Assembly: GCA_003153055.1 (NCBI GenBank)
Contig: PMBV01000039.1
Location: 1-19,247 of the forward strand
Source of the DNA: Myxococcales bacterium
GTDB taxonomy: Bacteria; Myxococcota; Myxococcia; Myxococcales; Myxococcaceae
DNA: 19,247 nt
Direction of reading: 5' to 3'
Part shown: positions 1 through 10,687 of the stretch, in pieces
Layout: every line of letters begins with the position of its first letter
Position numbering within the stretch: position 1 is the stretch's first letter
Notes under the pieces: model-generated
Databases searched by the model: none
Seen by the model: only the letters and a program-made list of their open reading frames with translations
What the model was told of the DNA's origin: nothing
Program-made: the position numbers and the translations under genes

Positions 1-36
1 AGAGCCGTCCCTACCGCCACTCGAAGTGACGCCCAG

Positions 37-54
37 AGTGGAGTCGATTCCACT
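37..54. repeat. Short inverted repeat (hairpin)
   Basis: The arms AGTGGA and TCCACT are perfect complements around a 6-nt loop. It lies beyond the 3' end of the minus-strand gene ending at 159 and may belong to a gene outside the window. No T-tract follows on either strand, so a terminator role is only a guess. Confidence 0.35.
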
Positions 55-98
55 GCGGATGAGCGGTGCCTCAGGCGCCTCAAAGCCCCAGCGCCAAC

Positions 99-140
99 GC
101 ATCCAACGCATCCAACGCATCCAACCCATCCCATCCCATC
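99..140. repeat. Short tandem repeats, 9-bp unit then 5-bp unit
   Basis: Three exact copies of GCATCCAAC (99-125) run directly into three copies of CCATC (126-140). A degenerate copy (GCGCCAAC) precedes them at 91-98. The repeat lies just downstream of the minus-strand gene that ends at 159, in the only non-coding stretch at the left edge (1-158). I see no gene in that stretch. Confidence 0.8.
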
Positions 141-158
141 CTACCCCCAAGACCTTGA

Positions 159-740
159 TCATTTGAGCCCGCGGAGCACCGGGTCCGTCGGCAGCGTCGC
201 CTTGGCAAATTCGAGGAGCTTGGCCCGCGCCGGCTTCACGTCATAGGTGCCCTGGGGAATCCATCGGCCTCCGGGCTTGCCCATGACGAAGAGCACCTGG
301 TTGCACGAGAAGCTGATCAGCGTCTCGAGGGTGTCGATGCCGGCCCTCAGCTGCACCGAGAGGTTGGGCACGAAGCGGCACCGTGAGACGTCTTGCCCGA
401 AGCGAAAGCTCTTCTCGTCGTAGAGCACCGAGCGGAGCGCGTCGAGTTGCGTGGAGTCGAGGGTGGCGCCAGGGGCTCCCCTCACGAAGTCGCTGGCGAT
501 GGCCTTCGAGGGGTCTGGCCTCAACCCGCCGGAGTCGCTGGCCCCGAAGGTCTGGGCGCTCTCCGCCGAGGCGAGGAGCGTCAACGTCGTGTCGCTCAGG
601 GCCTCGCGCACCTTCGGCGTGGGCGCGGTCACCGGCGGCGGAGGAGGAGGTGGCGGCGGGGCCTTCTTCTTCTTGGCGGGGGCGGCTCCCAGCGCCGAGG
701 CGCACGCGAACCCCACCAGGAGCGAGGAAAAGCGGACCAT
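159..740 (-). CDS. Exported hypothetical protein with Lys/Pro-rich linker
   Basis: The 193-residue product starts with a signal peptide: a short basic start, a hydrophobic stretch at about residues 5-19, and a likely cleavage near ALGA-AP. The mature N-terminus is four lysines followed by a run of nine prolines, typical of a flexible periplasmic or envelope linker. The remaining 150 residues contain two cysteines (in SRCRF and SFSCNQ) that may form a disulfide. I do not recognise the domain. A cysteine in the signal peptide (GFAC) does not fit a lipobox well, so a soluble or envelope-attached protein is more likely than a lipoprotein. The ATG at 740 is 86 bp from the divergent ATG at 827, so the two genes share a promoter region. 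No strong ribosome site is seen. Confidence 0.7.
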   Translation of the reverse strand: MVRFSSLLVGFACASALGAAPAKKKKAPPPPPPPPPVTAPTPKVREALSDTTLTLLASAESAQTFGASDSGGLRPDPSKAIASDFVRGAPGATLDSTQLDALRSVLYDEKSFRFGQDVSRCRFVPNLSVQLRAGIDTLETLISFSCNQVLFVMGKPGGRWIPQGTYDVKPARAKLLEFAKATLPTDPVLRGLK

Positions 741-826
741 GTCGCGAAGACATCGCAGATGCCGAGCCGCGAAGCCACCTCGACGAGCGCGGAGCGAAAC
801 TCACGCTTTCCCGCTGGCCAAAGAGC

Positions 827-2800
827 ATGGGTTTGGCACTCTCCCGCTCCGTGTCGACGAAACCTCCAAAGTGGCCGGCCGGCGTACCAGCGGATGCCCG
901 CTGGGTGGAGGCAGACAAGGAATGGGAACAGGGCGAGCTCGACGGCCGTGGTCAGAAGCAAGGGCCCTTCACCAACTGGCGCTTTGACGGCACCAAGTGC
1001 AACGAGTGCTTCCTCATCGATGGCCAGGCGCACGGACCGTTTCGGCGGTTTCACGAGAACGGCGAGCTGGCCCAGGACGGCACCTTCGTCGACGGGGTGC
1101 TGCACGGGACGCGGCGGTGGTACGCCTCAACGGGGCTCACCACCGAGCGCATGCACGAGGGCGGCGTGTCGGAGGCCGTGCGGCGCAGCGAGATGGACTA
1201 CGTGCGCGGCCGGGTGGTGGCGGTGCGGCACTTCGACGAGCAGGGCCGGCGGGTGACCCCCCAAGGCGACGTCTACCCGGAGCGCCCGGCGGCCGTCGAT
1301 GAGGGGGCCGAGTTTCGGCCTGACGAGTCCCAGTGGACCAAAGGCCAGGCCGACGGCGAGACGGCCGAGCGCGTCGGCGCGTGGAAGACCTGGAGCGCTG
1401 GGGGCGAGCTCCTCGAGGAGGCGAGCTACCTCGCGGGCGCGCGGCACGGACCAGCGCGGCTCTTCGTCACCGCGGCTGCGTCACCCTTCGCTGACCCGCG
1501 CATACGTTGCGAAGCGGGCACCTTCGAGGCCGGGGCCCGGGTCGGTCTCTGGTCTCTGCTCGACGAAGGTGGCGGCGTGCTGGCGACCTTGAGCTACGGA
1601 AAGGGCGGCGGGCTCGACGTGGGCGAGCTCGAGGCCTGGTCCAACGAGGTGCGGCCCGACTGGGAAGAGAAGGGCCTCGCCTTGCTGCGGGCAGACGAGG
1701 CCCCCGCGGCCCTCGTCACCCTGGCTCGGGCCTGCGTGGTGAGCCGCTCGACGGCGCCGTACCTCGCCGGGGCGGCTGGGCGCACCGCTGGGCTCACGAC
1801 CTCGGCAGCCGAGACCCTCGCAGAAGAGACAGCCTCGGAGCTGCCGGCCCTCGCCAGCGCGCTGGTGAGCGGCGCATCGGTCCCCCATGTTCTCCGGAAG
1901 CTGGCCATCGTGCTCGATCAGAGCTTCCAGAGCCGCGCTGCCCTCGACTTCGTGAACGCGGCCCTCTTGTTCTCGCCGAGCTCCACCGAATTTCTGTTCA
2001 CCCGGGCGCTGGTGTTGGTGAGCCTGGGGCTCAAGGAGCAGGCCGAGAAGGACGCCGGTGAGCTGGCCCCGTCGTCGCCGGAGCAGGCCGAGTTTCTCCT
2101 CGATTACCTGCGGTTCTTGTTCCCCACCTACGGCTTCTGGCCGGCCGCCGAGAAGCCCTCCACCACCTACGATGGGCTGCCCGAGGCGCCGGTGAAGACC
2201 CTCGAGCAAGTGATGCGGGTCGCGCAGAAGTACGCCACTCGGCTCACGCTGATCCGCCGGCACCTGTTGGGCATGGTGAACGAGCGCTGCGGCTGGCTCG
2301 TGCCCGACGTGTCGCGCCTGCTCCCCGATGGGCCGGTCGCGCTCGAAGTCGGCGAGCTCGAGGTGCCCGCGGGCGACGGTGATGACGGGCCGCGCCTGGT
2401 GTCGTTCGACGAGACCCTGGCCGTGGAGGACATGGACTTGCCCTCGGCGGTGCGGGCGGCGCGCGCCGATTGGAACGCGCTGACCTGGCTGTTGTGGAGC
2501 TCCGGCGAGTCGACGGTGAAGCTTCCGGGGGCCCTGACGCCTCCGGGCGACTTCGCCCAGGCCGCGGGCATGTCGGCCCAGCGCCTCTGGCGGTCGAGAG
2601 ACCAGCGCGTCTTCGAGGGCAAGAACGCCAAAGCCCACGGGGTGCCGAGCTTCGAGTGGGAGGGCGCCGACCTCGGTGAGCTGCACCCCAACCTCGCCAG
2701 CATCGCGGAGCAGCAGTACGCCGAGATGCAGGCCATGTTCTATTGGCTCTCCCGTGACGACGTACAGTCGCCATGGCAGGAGGACCTGCGTGGAAGCTGA
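827..2800 (+). CDS. MORN-like repeat and helical-repeat protein
   Basis: The 657-residue product is counted from ATG 827. The frame is open further upstream, but that part is antisense to the divergent gene and is low-complexity Arg/Ser, so I reject the longer start. Residues about 35-115 carry MORN/YwqK-type units (G-x-x-HGPFRRFHENGEL, G-x-x-HGTRRWY). Two more degenerate units lie at about 180-250 (VGAWKTWSAGGELL, RVGLWSLLDEGG). Residues about 360-430 are helical and resemble a TPR-like pair. The C-terminal 200 residues are unrecognised. There is no signal peptide, so it is probably cytoplasmic. Its last 11 bp overlap the FHA gene, which suggests co-translation. MORN units usually mediate protein or lipid contact, but the actual role is unknown. 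Confidence 0.75.
   Translation: MGLALSRSVSTKPPKWPAGVPADARWVEADKEWEQGELDGRGQKQGPFTNWRFDGTKCNECFLIDGQAHGPFRRFHENGELAQDGTFVDGVLHGTRRWYASTGLTTERMHEGGVSEAVRRSEMDYVRGRVVAVRHFDEQGRRVTPQGDVYPERPAAVDEGAEFRPDESQWTKGQADGETAERVGAWKTWSAGGELLEEASYLAGARHGPARLFVTAAASPFADPRIRCEAGTFEAGARVGLWSLLDEGGGVLATLSYGKGGGLDVGELEAWSNEVRPDWEEKGLALLRADEAPAALVTLARACVVSRSTAPYLAGAAGRTAGLTTSAAETLAEETASELPALASALVSGASVPHVLRKLAIVLDQSFQSRAALDFVNAALLFSPSSTEFLFTRALVLVSLGLKEQAEKDAGELAPSSPEQAEFLLDYLRFLFPTYGFWPAAEKPSTTYDGLPEAPVKTLEQVMRVAQKYATRLTLIRRHLLGMVNERCGWLVPDVSRLLPDGPVALEVGELEVPAGDGDDGPRLVSFDETLAVEDMDLPSAVRAARADWNALTWLLWSSGESTVKLPGALTPPGDFAQAAGMSAQRLWRSRDQRVFEGKNAKAHGVPSFEWEGADLGELHPNLASIAEQQYAEMQAMFYWLSRDDVQSPWQEDLRGS
2778..2783 (+). 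promoter_or_regulatory. Strong ribosome binding site for the FHA gene
   Basis: A perfect AGGAGG lies 6 nt upstream of GTG 2790 and inside the end of the preceding coding region. It fixes the start of the FHA protein and supports translational coupling. Confidence 0.8.
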
Positions 2801-3686
2801 CTCCTCGACTCATTCCGTCGTCATCGCGGCGCACCTCTGGCGTGCCCTCGAGGTCATGGCTCGCGACATGGCCGTCGAGCCCTCGGTGCTGGTGAACCAG
2901 GGGGTGTTCGCTTGGCTCCGCATCAATGGCTACGTCGCCCCGGGCACGGTGGGGCAACTGGCGAAGTCGCCGCCCTCGCTCGCGCCAGTGACGCCCCGGC
3001 CCCCGGCCGCCGTTCCAGTGGCGGCTCCGGTGCCCAGGGAGCCGTTTCGCTCCTCGCTCTCGCCCACGCCGACGGTTCCCCAGGGCCCCCCGAAGGAGGA
3101 CGCCGGCGCCGCGGCTCTGGCGGGCATCGTGGCGCGGCTCCAGGAGATCGAAGGCGACGTGAACCGGTATGTCCAGCCGAGGCCGGCGTGGGCCCGACCG
3201 GCCGAGCCAGCGGAGCACGAAGAAGCCGAGGAGGTCGACGAAGCGCTGGTGGTGGCGGTGCCTCCCCCCAGCGAAGATCGCCAACTGTTACCTCCCGTCG
3301 AGCTCGCGGATGAAGACGTGTCGGCCACCGGGTCGGTGCCGAGCATCATGGACCCCGAGCCCGTCGAGGAAGGCACCGTGCTGCTGCGGTCGAACCCGAT
3401 GGTGGCCTACGTGCAGCGCGACGGCGAACCGGAGGTGCGGGTGGTGAGCGAGCGCTTCATCATCGGCCGGGGCCCGCAGTGCGACGTGGTCATCGACTCC
3501 CCCCGAGTGTCGCGAGAGCACGCGGCGATTCTCCGCTTGGGCGTGACGTATGTCTTGGAGGACCTGGGCTCGTCGAACGGTACCTGGTTCAACGACGAAC
3601 GCGTCAGCCGAAGGGAGCTCGAGGGCGGTGACGTCGTGCGCCTGGGGAACGAGCTGGTGACCTTCGTGCTTCGCCCTGAGGGCTGA
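2790..3686 (+). CDS. FHA-domain protein with N-terminal helical (RHH-like) segment
   Basis: The GTG start at 2790 is chosen because a perfect AGGAGG (2778-2783) sits 6 nt before it; the frame is open further upstream but lacks such a site. The 298-residue product has three parts. Residues about 9-45 ([15 protein letters not shown], then [15 protein letters not shown]) look like a short helical, ribbon-helix-helix-like unit seen at the front of several myxobacterial FHA proteins. About 150 residues of Pro/Ala/Glu-rich linker follow. A C-terminal FHA domain (about 215-298) has the signature [20 protein letters not shown] and SSNGTW. These supply the Arg, Ser, His and Asn that bind phosphothreonine peptides. 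It overlaps the MORN-like gene by 11 bp, so translation is probably coupled. A role as phospho-dependent adaptor or regulator is inferred; its kinase partner is not in the window. Confidence 0.85.
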   Translation: MEADSSTHSVVIAAHLWRALEVMARDMAVEPSVLVNQGVFAWLRINGYVAPGTVGQLAKSPPSLAPVTPRPPAAVPVAAPVPREPFRSSLSPTPTVPQGPPKEDAGAAALAGIVARLQEIEGDVNRYVQPRPAWARPAEPAEHEEAEEVDEALVVAVPPPSEDRQLLPPVELADEDVSATGSVPSIMDPEPVEEGTVLLRSNPMVAYVQRDGEPEVRVVSERFIIGRGPQCDVVIDSPRVSREHAAILRLGVTYVLEDLGSSNGTWFNDERVSRRELEGGDVVRLGNELVTFVLRPEG

Positions 3687-3753
3687 GCGCATCGAGCCTC
3701 CAGCGCAGCGGGAGGAAAGGCAGGCGAACCCAAGCGAGGGTCCCTTATCCTTC

Positions 3754-7221
<3,468 letters not shown>

Positions 7222-7763
7222 GCGCCCCCGCTTCCGGGCCCGAAACGCCGCCACCTTGGCGCGGTTCCCACAGGTGGCCATGCTGCACCACCGGCGGCGC
7301 TCTCCCCGAGAGCGGGTGAGGAGGAGCGCGCCGCAGCCCGAGAGCTCGCACCGCGCCAGGAGGTCAGCCCGGTTGGCCAGGAGGTCGATGGCGTCAGCGG
7401 CCACGCGCCCGAGAGCGAAGGCGACTGGTCGGTCCATCTCCCACTTGGCCTCGAGCGACGGAGTGAGCCGGGGCGCGCCTCCCCGGAGCCCTTGGGCGGC
7501 GCGGTTCAGCTCCGAGAGGTCCACCCGGCGCACCGGTCTCCCCTCGAGGATCGCGGAGGCCGCGCGGTGGATCGCCTCGCGCAATTTCTGGGCGCTGGCC
7601 AACTCGGAAGCCGTGGGCGCCGAGCCTCCGGTGAGGCCGGCCTCGCCCAGCCAGGTCCCCAGGGAAGCAGGGGCGAGCAGGCGCTCCTCGGGCGCGTTCG
7701 AGGCTCGGTGGCCGACGGTGCCCACGAAGTCGAGGGCGAGCGAGCCGCGATGGAACGAGAACG

Positions 7764-8180
7764 TCACGCCGCGCCGCCTGGCACTGGCCGGGCCTCGATG
7801 TACCTCCGCTCCTGGGTTCGGCCGGCGTAGCCGTAGGCGTCCGCCTTCACTTCGTTCACGTGGACGTAGCTCTCCGGGTCGACGCCGCCCAACAGGTCGT
7901 TGAGCCGAGCGAAGGCCTCCCTCACGTAGCGACCCTTCTCGTCCTTGGTGTTGGTGCCTTCGGTCACCCGGACCTCGAGGAAGAAGGCGCCGCGGTTGAG
8001 CGCCTCTGTTGGCTGGCCAGCGATGAACCACTGGCGCCGGGGAAGGTACTCGACGGCCACCGCGGTGACCGCCGGGTCTTTTCCCAGCACCTCCGCGGTG
8101 AGGCGCGTCACCTCCTCGGCGAGCCGTTGGGTGAGGACCTCGTCGGGTGCTCCGGCGATTTGAAGCGTGATCATCGGCAT
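7764..8180 (-). CDS. Tautomerase family protein (4-oxalocrotonate tautomerase-like)
   Basis: The 138-residue product starts at ATG 8180, where AGGAG lies 6 nt upstream. This start puts proline directly after Met (MPMITLQIAG), the catalytic Pro1 exposed by methionine removal in the tautomerase superfamily. An upstream in-frame ATG is rejected because it would bury this proline. The length is about twice the classical 62-residue 4-OT monomer, and it matches the larger single-chain tautomerase group. Basic residues (YLPRRQWF) could help bind an oxo-acid substrate. The substrate is not deducible. It is the first gene of a pair with the CGNR regulator (4-bp overlap), behind a palindromic operator-like site. 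Confidence 0.87.
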   Translation of the reverse strand: MPMITLQIAGAPDEVLTQRLAEEVTRLTAEVLGKDPAVTAVAVEYLPRRQWFIAGQPTEALNRGAFFLEVRVTEGTNTKDEKGRYVREAFARLNDLLGGVDPESYVHVNEVKADAYGYAGRTQERRYIEARPVPGGAA

Positions 8181-8202
8181 GACGGACTCCTGAGGAACCT
8201 GC

Positions 8203-8223
8203 GTAACCATCATAACGGGTTAC
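8203..8223 (-). promoter_or_regulatory. Palindromic operator overlapping a -10 box
   Basis: GTAACC and GGTTAC form a perfect inverted repeat with 9 bp between them. On the minus strand the centre contains TATGAT (8214-8209), a near-consensus -10 box about 29 bp before the tautomerase ATG. A direct repeat AACGGGT at 8214-8220 and 8224-8230 (10-bp spacing) overlaps it. A regulator bound here would block or control transcription of the tautomerase-CGNR pair; autoregulation by the CGNR protein is an inference. Confidence 0.5.
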
Positions 8224-8276
8224 AACGGGTCCGCCAGGCAATGTGAGAGACGGTGGGAGGGCGCGCCGAGGGCCGC

Positions 8277-9308
8277 TCACCCCCCGAAGAGAATCTCCGC
8301 CGAGAGCCCCCACGTCGTCCCGTGGAGCGACCAGGCGATCCACGGGCCGACCAGGAGCACCTCGAGACCGCCGAGGCCGATCCACGGGCCGAAGGGCATG
8401 TTGCTCGTTCCGGGCACCCACTCGGGCTCCTCCCCCTGCTCGTCGGGTGGCGGTGGATCGGGGATGTCCTGGAGGAGGAGGGCGTACGGAAGGAGGAGCG
8501 CGCGGCGCCAGAGGGGCAGGCCGGCACGGAGGAAGGCCGGAGTCCAGGGGTCCCGCGTGGGCGCGTCGACTGCCTCACTCGGGCTCGCCGCGTCGAGAGA
8601 TACTGGCTCCGTCGACTCAGGGGTCGGCGGTACCGGCGGCCCGGCCCGCCCGGTGAGCGCGCGTCGGGTCAGGCCGTAGAGCGCGCCTTGGAGCGACGAC
8701 AGGAGAATGACGCCCAGCAGCGGTCGCCACCCGAGCGTGGCCCCGACCATCGCCAGCAGGTACTTGTCGCCCGCTCCCAGGGCTTCGCGACCGGCCATCA
8801 GCCAGCCGAGGAACTCCATGATGCGGAAGGCGAGGAACGCGACCAGCGCCCCGATGAGGCCAGTGGTCAGCGCGCCGAAGCCTTGGCTGGCCCTGAGGGC
8901 GAGCACCGCCGCGATGCCCGGGAGCGTCAGCTCGAAGGGGAGAATCCAGTGCTCGGCGTCGATGAAGACCAGCGGCACCAGGACCGTGACGAAGGTGAGG
9001 GCGATGACGAGGGGCCAGGTCCACCCGAAGCGCGACAGACAGGCGACGAAGAGGAGGGCGGTCAACAACTCCACCAGCGGGTAGCGGGGGGAGATTGCCG
9101 CGCGGCAGCCCGAGCACCGGCCCCGGAGCGCGAGCCAAGAGAACACGGGGATGTTCTCGTACCAGGGAATCATGTGGCCGCACTTCGGGCAGCGAGACCG
9201 CGGCCGCACGATGCTCTCTCCCGCGGGGACTCGCGCGATGACGACGTTGAGGAAGCTGCCGATGATCAGCCCGAGGGCGAACAACCAGATGGCGAGGAGC
9301 GTCTCCAA
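8277..9308 (-). CDS. pilD: Prepilin peptidase (PilD/A24 family) with cytoplasmic insertion
   Basis: This inner-membrane aspartic protease cleaves, and usually N-methylates, type IV prepilins and type II secretion pseudopilins. The 343-residue product shows the N-terminal GSFLNVVIARVP motif. A zinc-binding cytoplasmic loop follows with Cys40/Cys43 and Cys65/Cys68. The two catalytic aspartates are Asp117 (FIDAEHWILP) and Asp181 (GAGDKYLL). The usual Asp after the first motif (LPD) is Phe here. Compared with ordinary members of about 260-290 residues, there is an extra hydrophilic stretch of about 80 residues (roughly 215-300, Pro/Glu/Ser-rich) before the last motif MPFGPWIGLGGL. The start is TTG 9308: an in-frame TAA lies 9 bp upstream, AAGG precedes it, and no other start fits before the first motif. 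No pilus gene is adjacent, so it is probably an orphan locus. Confidence 0.92.
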   Translation of the reverse strand: METLLAIWLFALGLIIGSFLNVVIARVPAGESIVRPRSRCPKCGHMIPWYENIPVFSWLALRGRCSGCRAAISPRYPLVELLTALLFVACLSRFGWTWPLVIALTFVTVLVPLVFIDAEHWILPFELTLPGIAAVLALRASQGFGALTTGLIGALVAFLAFRIMEFLGWLMAGREALGAGDKYLLAMVGATLGWRPLLGVILLSSLQGALYGLTRRALTGRAGPPVPPTPESTEPVSLDAASPSEAVDAPTRDPWTPAFLRAGLPLWRRALLLPYALLLQDIPDPPPPDEQGEEPEWVPGTSNMPFGPWIGLGGLEVLLVGPWIAWSLHGTTWGLSAEILFGG

Positions 9309-9407
9309 GAAGCCTTACGGTACCATCTCCCCCGGTGGGAGGAGGCACGGAGTGCGCTTGGTGGCGGACACCACGCGTTGGCCGATCGCGGTGCGGAAGT
9401 CCCCCTT

Positions 9408-9453
9408 CGGAGGACGGAGGACGGAGGACGGAGACGGAGGACGGAGACGGAGA
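9408..9453 (+). repeat. Heptamer/hexamer tandem array (CGGAGGA / CGGAGA)
   Basis: Seven consecutive units run without spacers: three CGGAGGA, then CGGAGA, CGGAGGA, CGGAGA and CGGAGA. It directly precedes the GC-rich core at 9458. The arrangement mirrors the array at the right end of the window. Confidence 0.85.
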
Positions 9454-9457
9454 CGTC

Positions 9458-9491
9458 GGGACCGGGGTCGGGGTTCGGGTGCGCGCGCGGG
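9458..9491 (+). repeat. GC-rich repeat core, copy A
   Basis: This 34-bp segment aligns with the reverse complement of 19111-19143 at 30 of 34 columns, with three mismatches and one gap, counted by eye. It begins GGGACCGGG and ends GTGCGCGCGCGGG. The tandem array lies on its 5' side in both places, which argues for a composite repeat family rather than chance GC-richness. Confidence 0.65.
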
Positions 9492-9520
9492 TGCGGCAGC
9501 GGGGGCCGGGGAACGCGGAC

Positions 9521-9560
9521 GGCCAACGCGAAGACGGGCACGGTCCTCGGCTCGTTGGCC
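9521..9560. repeat. Long imperfect hairpin
   Basis: The outer arms GGCCAACG and CGTTGGCC are perfect. Inside, CGA-a-GAC pairs with GTC-c-TCG with one mismatch, giving a stem of about 14 pairs with a small bulge and a 7-nt loop. There is no T-tract beyond it. Confidence 0.55.
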
Positions 9561-9582
9561 ATGCACGCGGGCGACCGGACGG

Positions 9583-9624
9583 GTTGGGCCCAACTGTCAC
9601 GAATGGAAGCTGCTCTTCCATTTG
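9583..9624. repeat. 12-bp palindrome followed by a perfect hairpin
   Basis: GTTGGGCCCAAC (9583-9594) is a perfect palindrome. Six bases later AATGGAAG and CTTCCATT (9602-9622) form an 8-bp stem with a 5-nt loop, extendable by a G-T pair and a C-G pair to 9600-9624. Confidence 0.6.
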
Positions 9625-9789
9625 GGCCTCACCGCCGCGAGCCACGGACTTGGCGTCGAGAGAGCGCCCTTCTCGATTGGGGCTATGGCTCGATGATTGC
9701 TCCCACTGCCCGGGGGCTTGGGCTCTGCCAACGAGGCCGGGGGCCCCGAGAGGAGCACTCTCACCCCAGCACGGTACGACGGTGGTGCC

Positions 9790-9838
9790 CCATCCACCGG
9801 GTTGCCTGCTGGTTCCGCAAGCGGAACGCGGTGGATGG
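9790..9838 (-). repeat. Nested inverted repeats (possible structured RNA)
   Basis: The outer arms CCATCCACC and GGTGGATGG are perfect 9-bp complements. Inside, GTTCCGC and GCGGAAC (9812-9827) form a second stem. Read on the minus strand the inner loop is CUUG closed by a G-C pair, one of the known extra-stable RNA tetraloops, which is why the minus strand is preferred. Function is unknown. Confidence 0.5.
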
Positions 9839-9868
9839 AGCGACGCGGGCGCGCGACCGATGGGGAAT

Positions 9869-9937
9869 TCGTCCGCACAAGCCCAATGCGCACTCCACCG
9901 ACCGGACGAGGGGCTCGTGATGCTCGCCCGGAGCCCC
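9869..9937. repeat. Two abutting hairpins
   Basis: TCGTCCG/CGGACGA (9869-9875 with 9903-9909) is followed immediately by GGGGCTC/GAGCCCC (9910-9916 with 9931-9937). The stems touch end to end, as coaxially stacked helices do in structured RNAs. In such GC-rich DNA some 7-bp arms are expected by chance. Confidence 0.4.
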
Positions 9938-10078
9938 GAATCCGCAGTCCGCGGCCCATGCCTCAGGCTCTTCGGTTCCACCCTCGGACTCGTCGGAATT
10001 ACGCCCTGATCGCGACAACCAACAATCCATGCCCGAGCGACTCGCCCCATGCTCGCCTGAGATCGGAGGTTGGGTGAG

Positions 10079-10672
10079 TCAGGGCCTATGGAGCCCGCAG
10101 GTCTTGGCTGCCCGATGGAACTGCGCCTGGCCGTCTGCCCCTTCACGCTGGAGCTGTGCCTCGACTGCCGCGCACGCCGTCCCTTTCCCCTTGAGCGCCA
10201 GCACCTCGCCAGCCGCGGCCCGAACCCTCGAATCAGGCGCCTTGGTGAGCAGCGCCCCGAGCACGACCGGGAGCTCCGACGCGGGCACGATGGCGCCCAG
10301 CCCGCGGAGCGCCGACAGCCGAACCACGAAGGGCTGACCGTCACCCTCCGCGACCCGAGCGAAGCGAGCGCGGGTCTGCTCACCACCCACCGTCACCAAG
10401 GCATCAATGGCCCGAGCCCGCCGGGTGGGGAGCTCGCTGTCGTCGTCGACCAGCGCCGCGAGCAGCGGCTCGGCTCTGGGGCCCAGCGCTTTCCACTGGG
10501 CTGCGGAGATGGGCGTATCGATGGCGCCGAGCAGGGCCTGGGCTTGCTCCACCACCTCGGCGTCGGTGAGCTGAGCCTGAAGGCCGGTGGGCGTACCCGT
10601 GGGGGCCGCGCGCCGGGACGCTTCCCGGCCAGGGCCAGAGGAAAGGACGACGGCGACGAGGAGGAAGTACAT
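10079..10672 (-). CDS. Exported HEAT-like repeat protein
   Basis: The 197-residue product starts with a very short signal-like segment (YFLLVAVVLSSG); an in-frame TAG close upstream rules out a longer start. From about residue 35 it is all helical and Ala/Leu-rich. Repeated helix pairs such as RRARAIDALVTVG, FVVRLSALRGLGAI and SRVRAAAGEVLALKG are typical of HEAT/armadillo-like solenoids. Two cysteines near the end (ACAAV, KTCGL) could pair. It begins 15 bp after the metalloprotease gene, so both probably share one mRNA. HEAT solenoids bind partner proteins; whether it binds or controls the protease is inference. Confidence 0.75.
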   Translation of the reverse strand: MYFLLVAVVLSSGPGREASRRAAPTGTPTGLQAQLTDAEVVEQAQALLGAIDTPISAAQWKALGPRAEPLLAALVDDDSELPTRRARAIDALVTVGGEQTRARFARVAEGDGQPFVVRLSALRGLGAIVPASELPVVLGALLTKAPDSRVRAAAGEVLALKGKGTACAAVEAQLQREGADGQAQFHRAAKTCGLHRP

Positions 10673-10687
10673 TGCCTGGAACTCTCT

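Larger units (their letters stand above)
9309..10078. other. 770-bp gap without a convincing gene, rich in repeats and inverted repeats
   Basis: All frames here give low-complexity or family-less translations typical of shadow frames in GC-rich DNA. What the stretch does hold is a 6/7-bp tandem array (9408-9453), a GC-rich core shared with the right edge (9458-9491), and several perfect inverted repeats between 9521 and 9937, listed separately. It separates the prepilin peptidase start from the end of the HEAT-like gene. A non-coding RNA, a decayed region or a repeat element are all possible. Confidence 0.55.

Noticed and set aside
383..826. Upstream extension of the MORN-like protein to 383
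   Set aside because: It would run antisense through the exported protein gene and consists of Arg/Ser-rich low complexity; ATG 827 gives a compact protein.
1481..2686. A 401-codon minus-strand open frame antisense to the MORN-like gene
   Set aside because: No recognisable family; rich in His, Arg and Gly; the plus strand has the repeat motifs and a coupled downstream gene.
8253..9920. A 555-codon plus-strand open frame antisense to the prepilin peptidase
   Set aside because: The translation is Arg/Glu/Gly low complexity, while the opposite strand shows clear PilD motifs.
9960..10010. Hammerhead-like core on the minus strand (CCGACGAGTCCGAG followed by GGAAC)
   Set aside because: The CUGANGA core has a wrong base and the required GAAA after stem II is missing; the flanking stems do not form.
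8617..10386. A 589-codon minus-strand open frame covering the gap and part of the prepilin peptidase
   Set aside because: It is out of frame with the peptidase, runs into the HEAT-like gene, and its translation is Arg/Pro/Ser-rich without domains, as expected for a shadow frame in GC-rich DNA.
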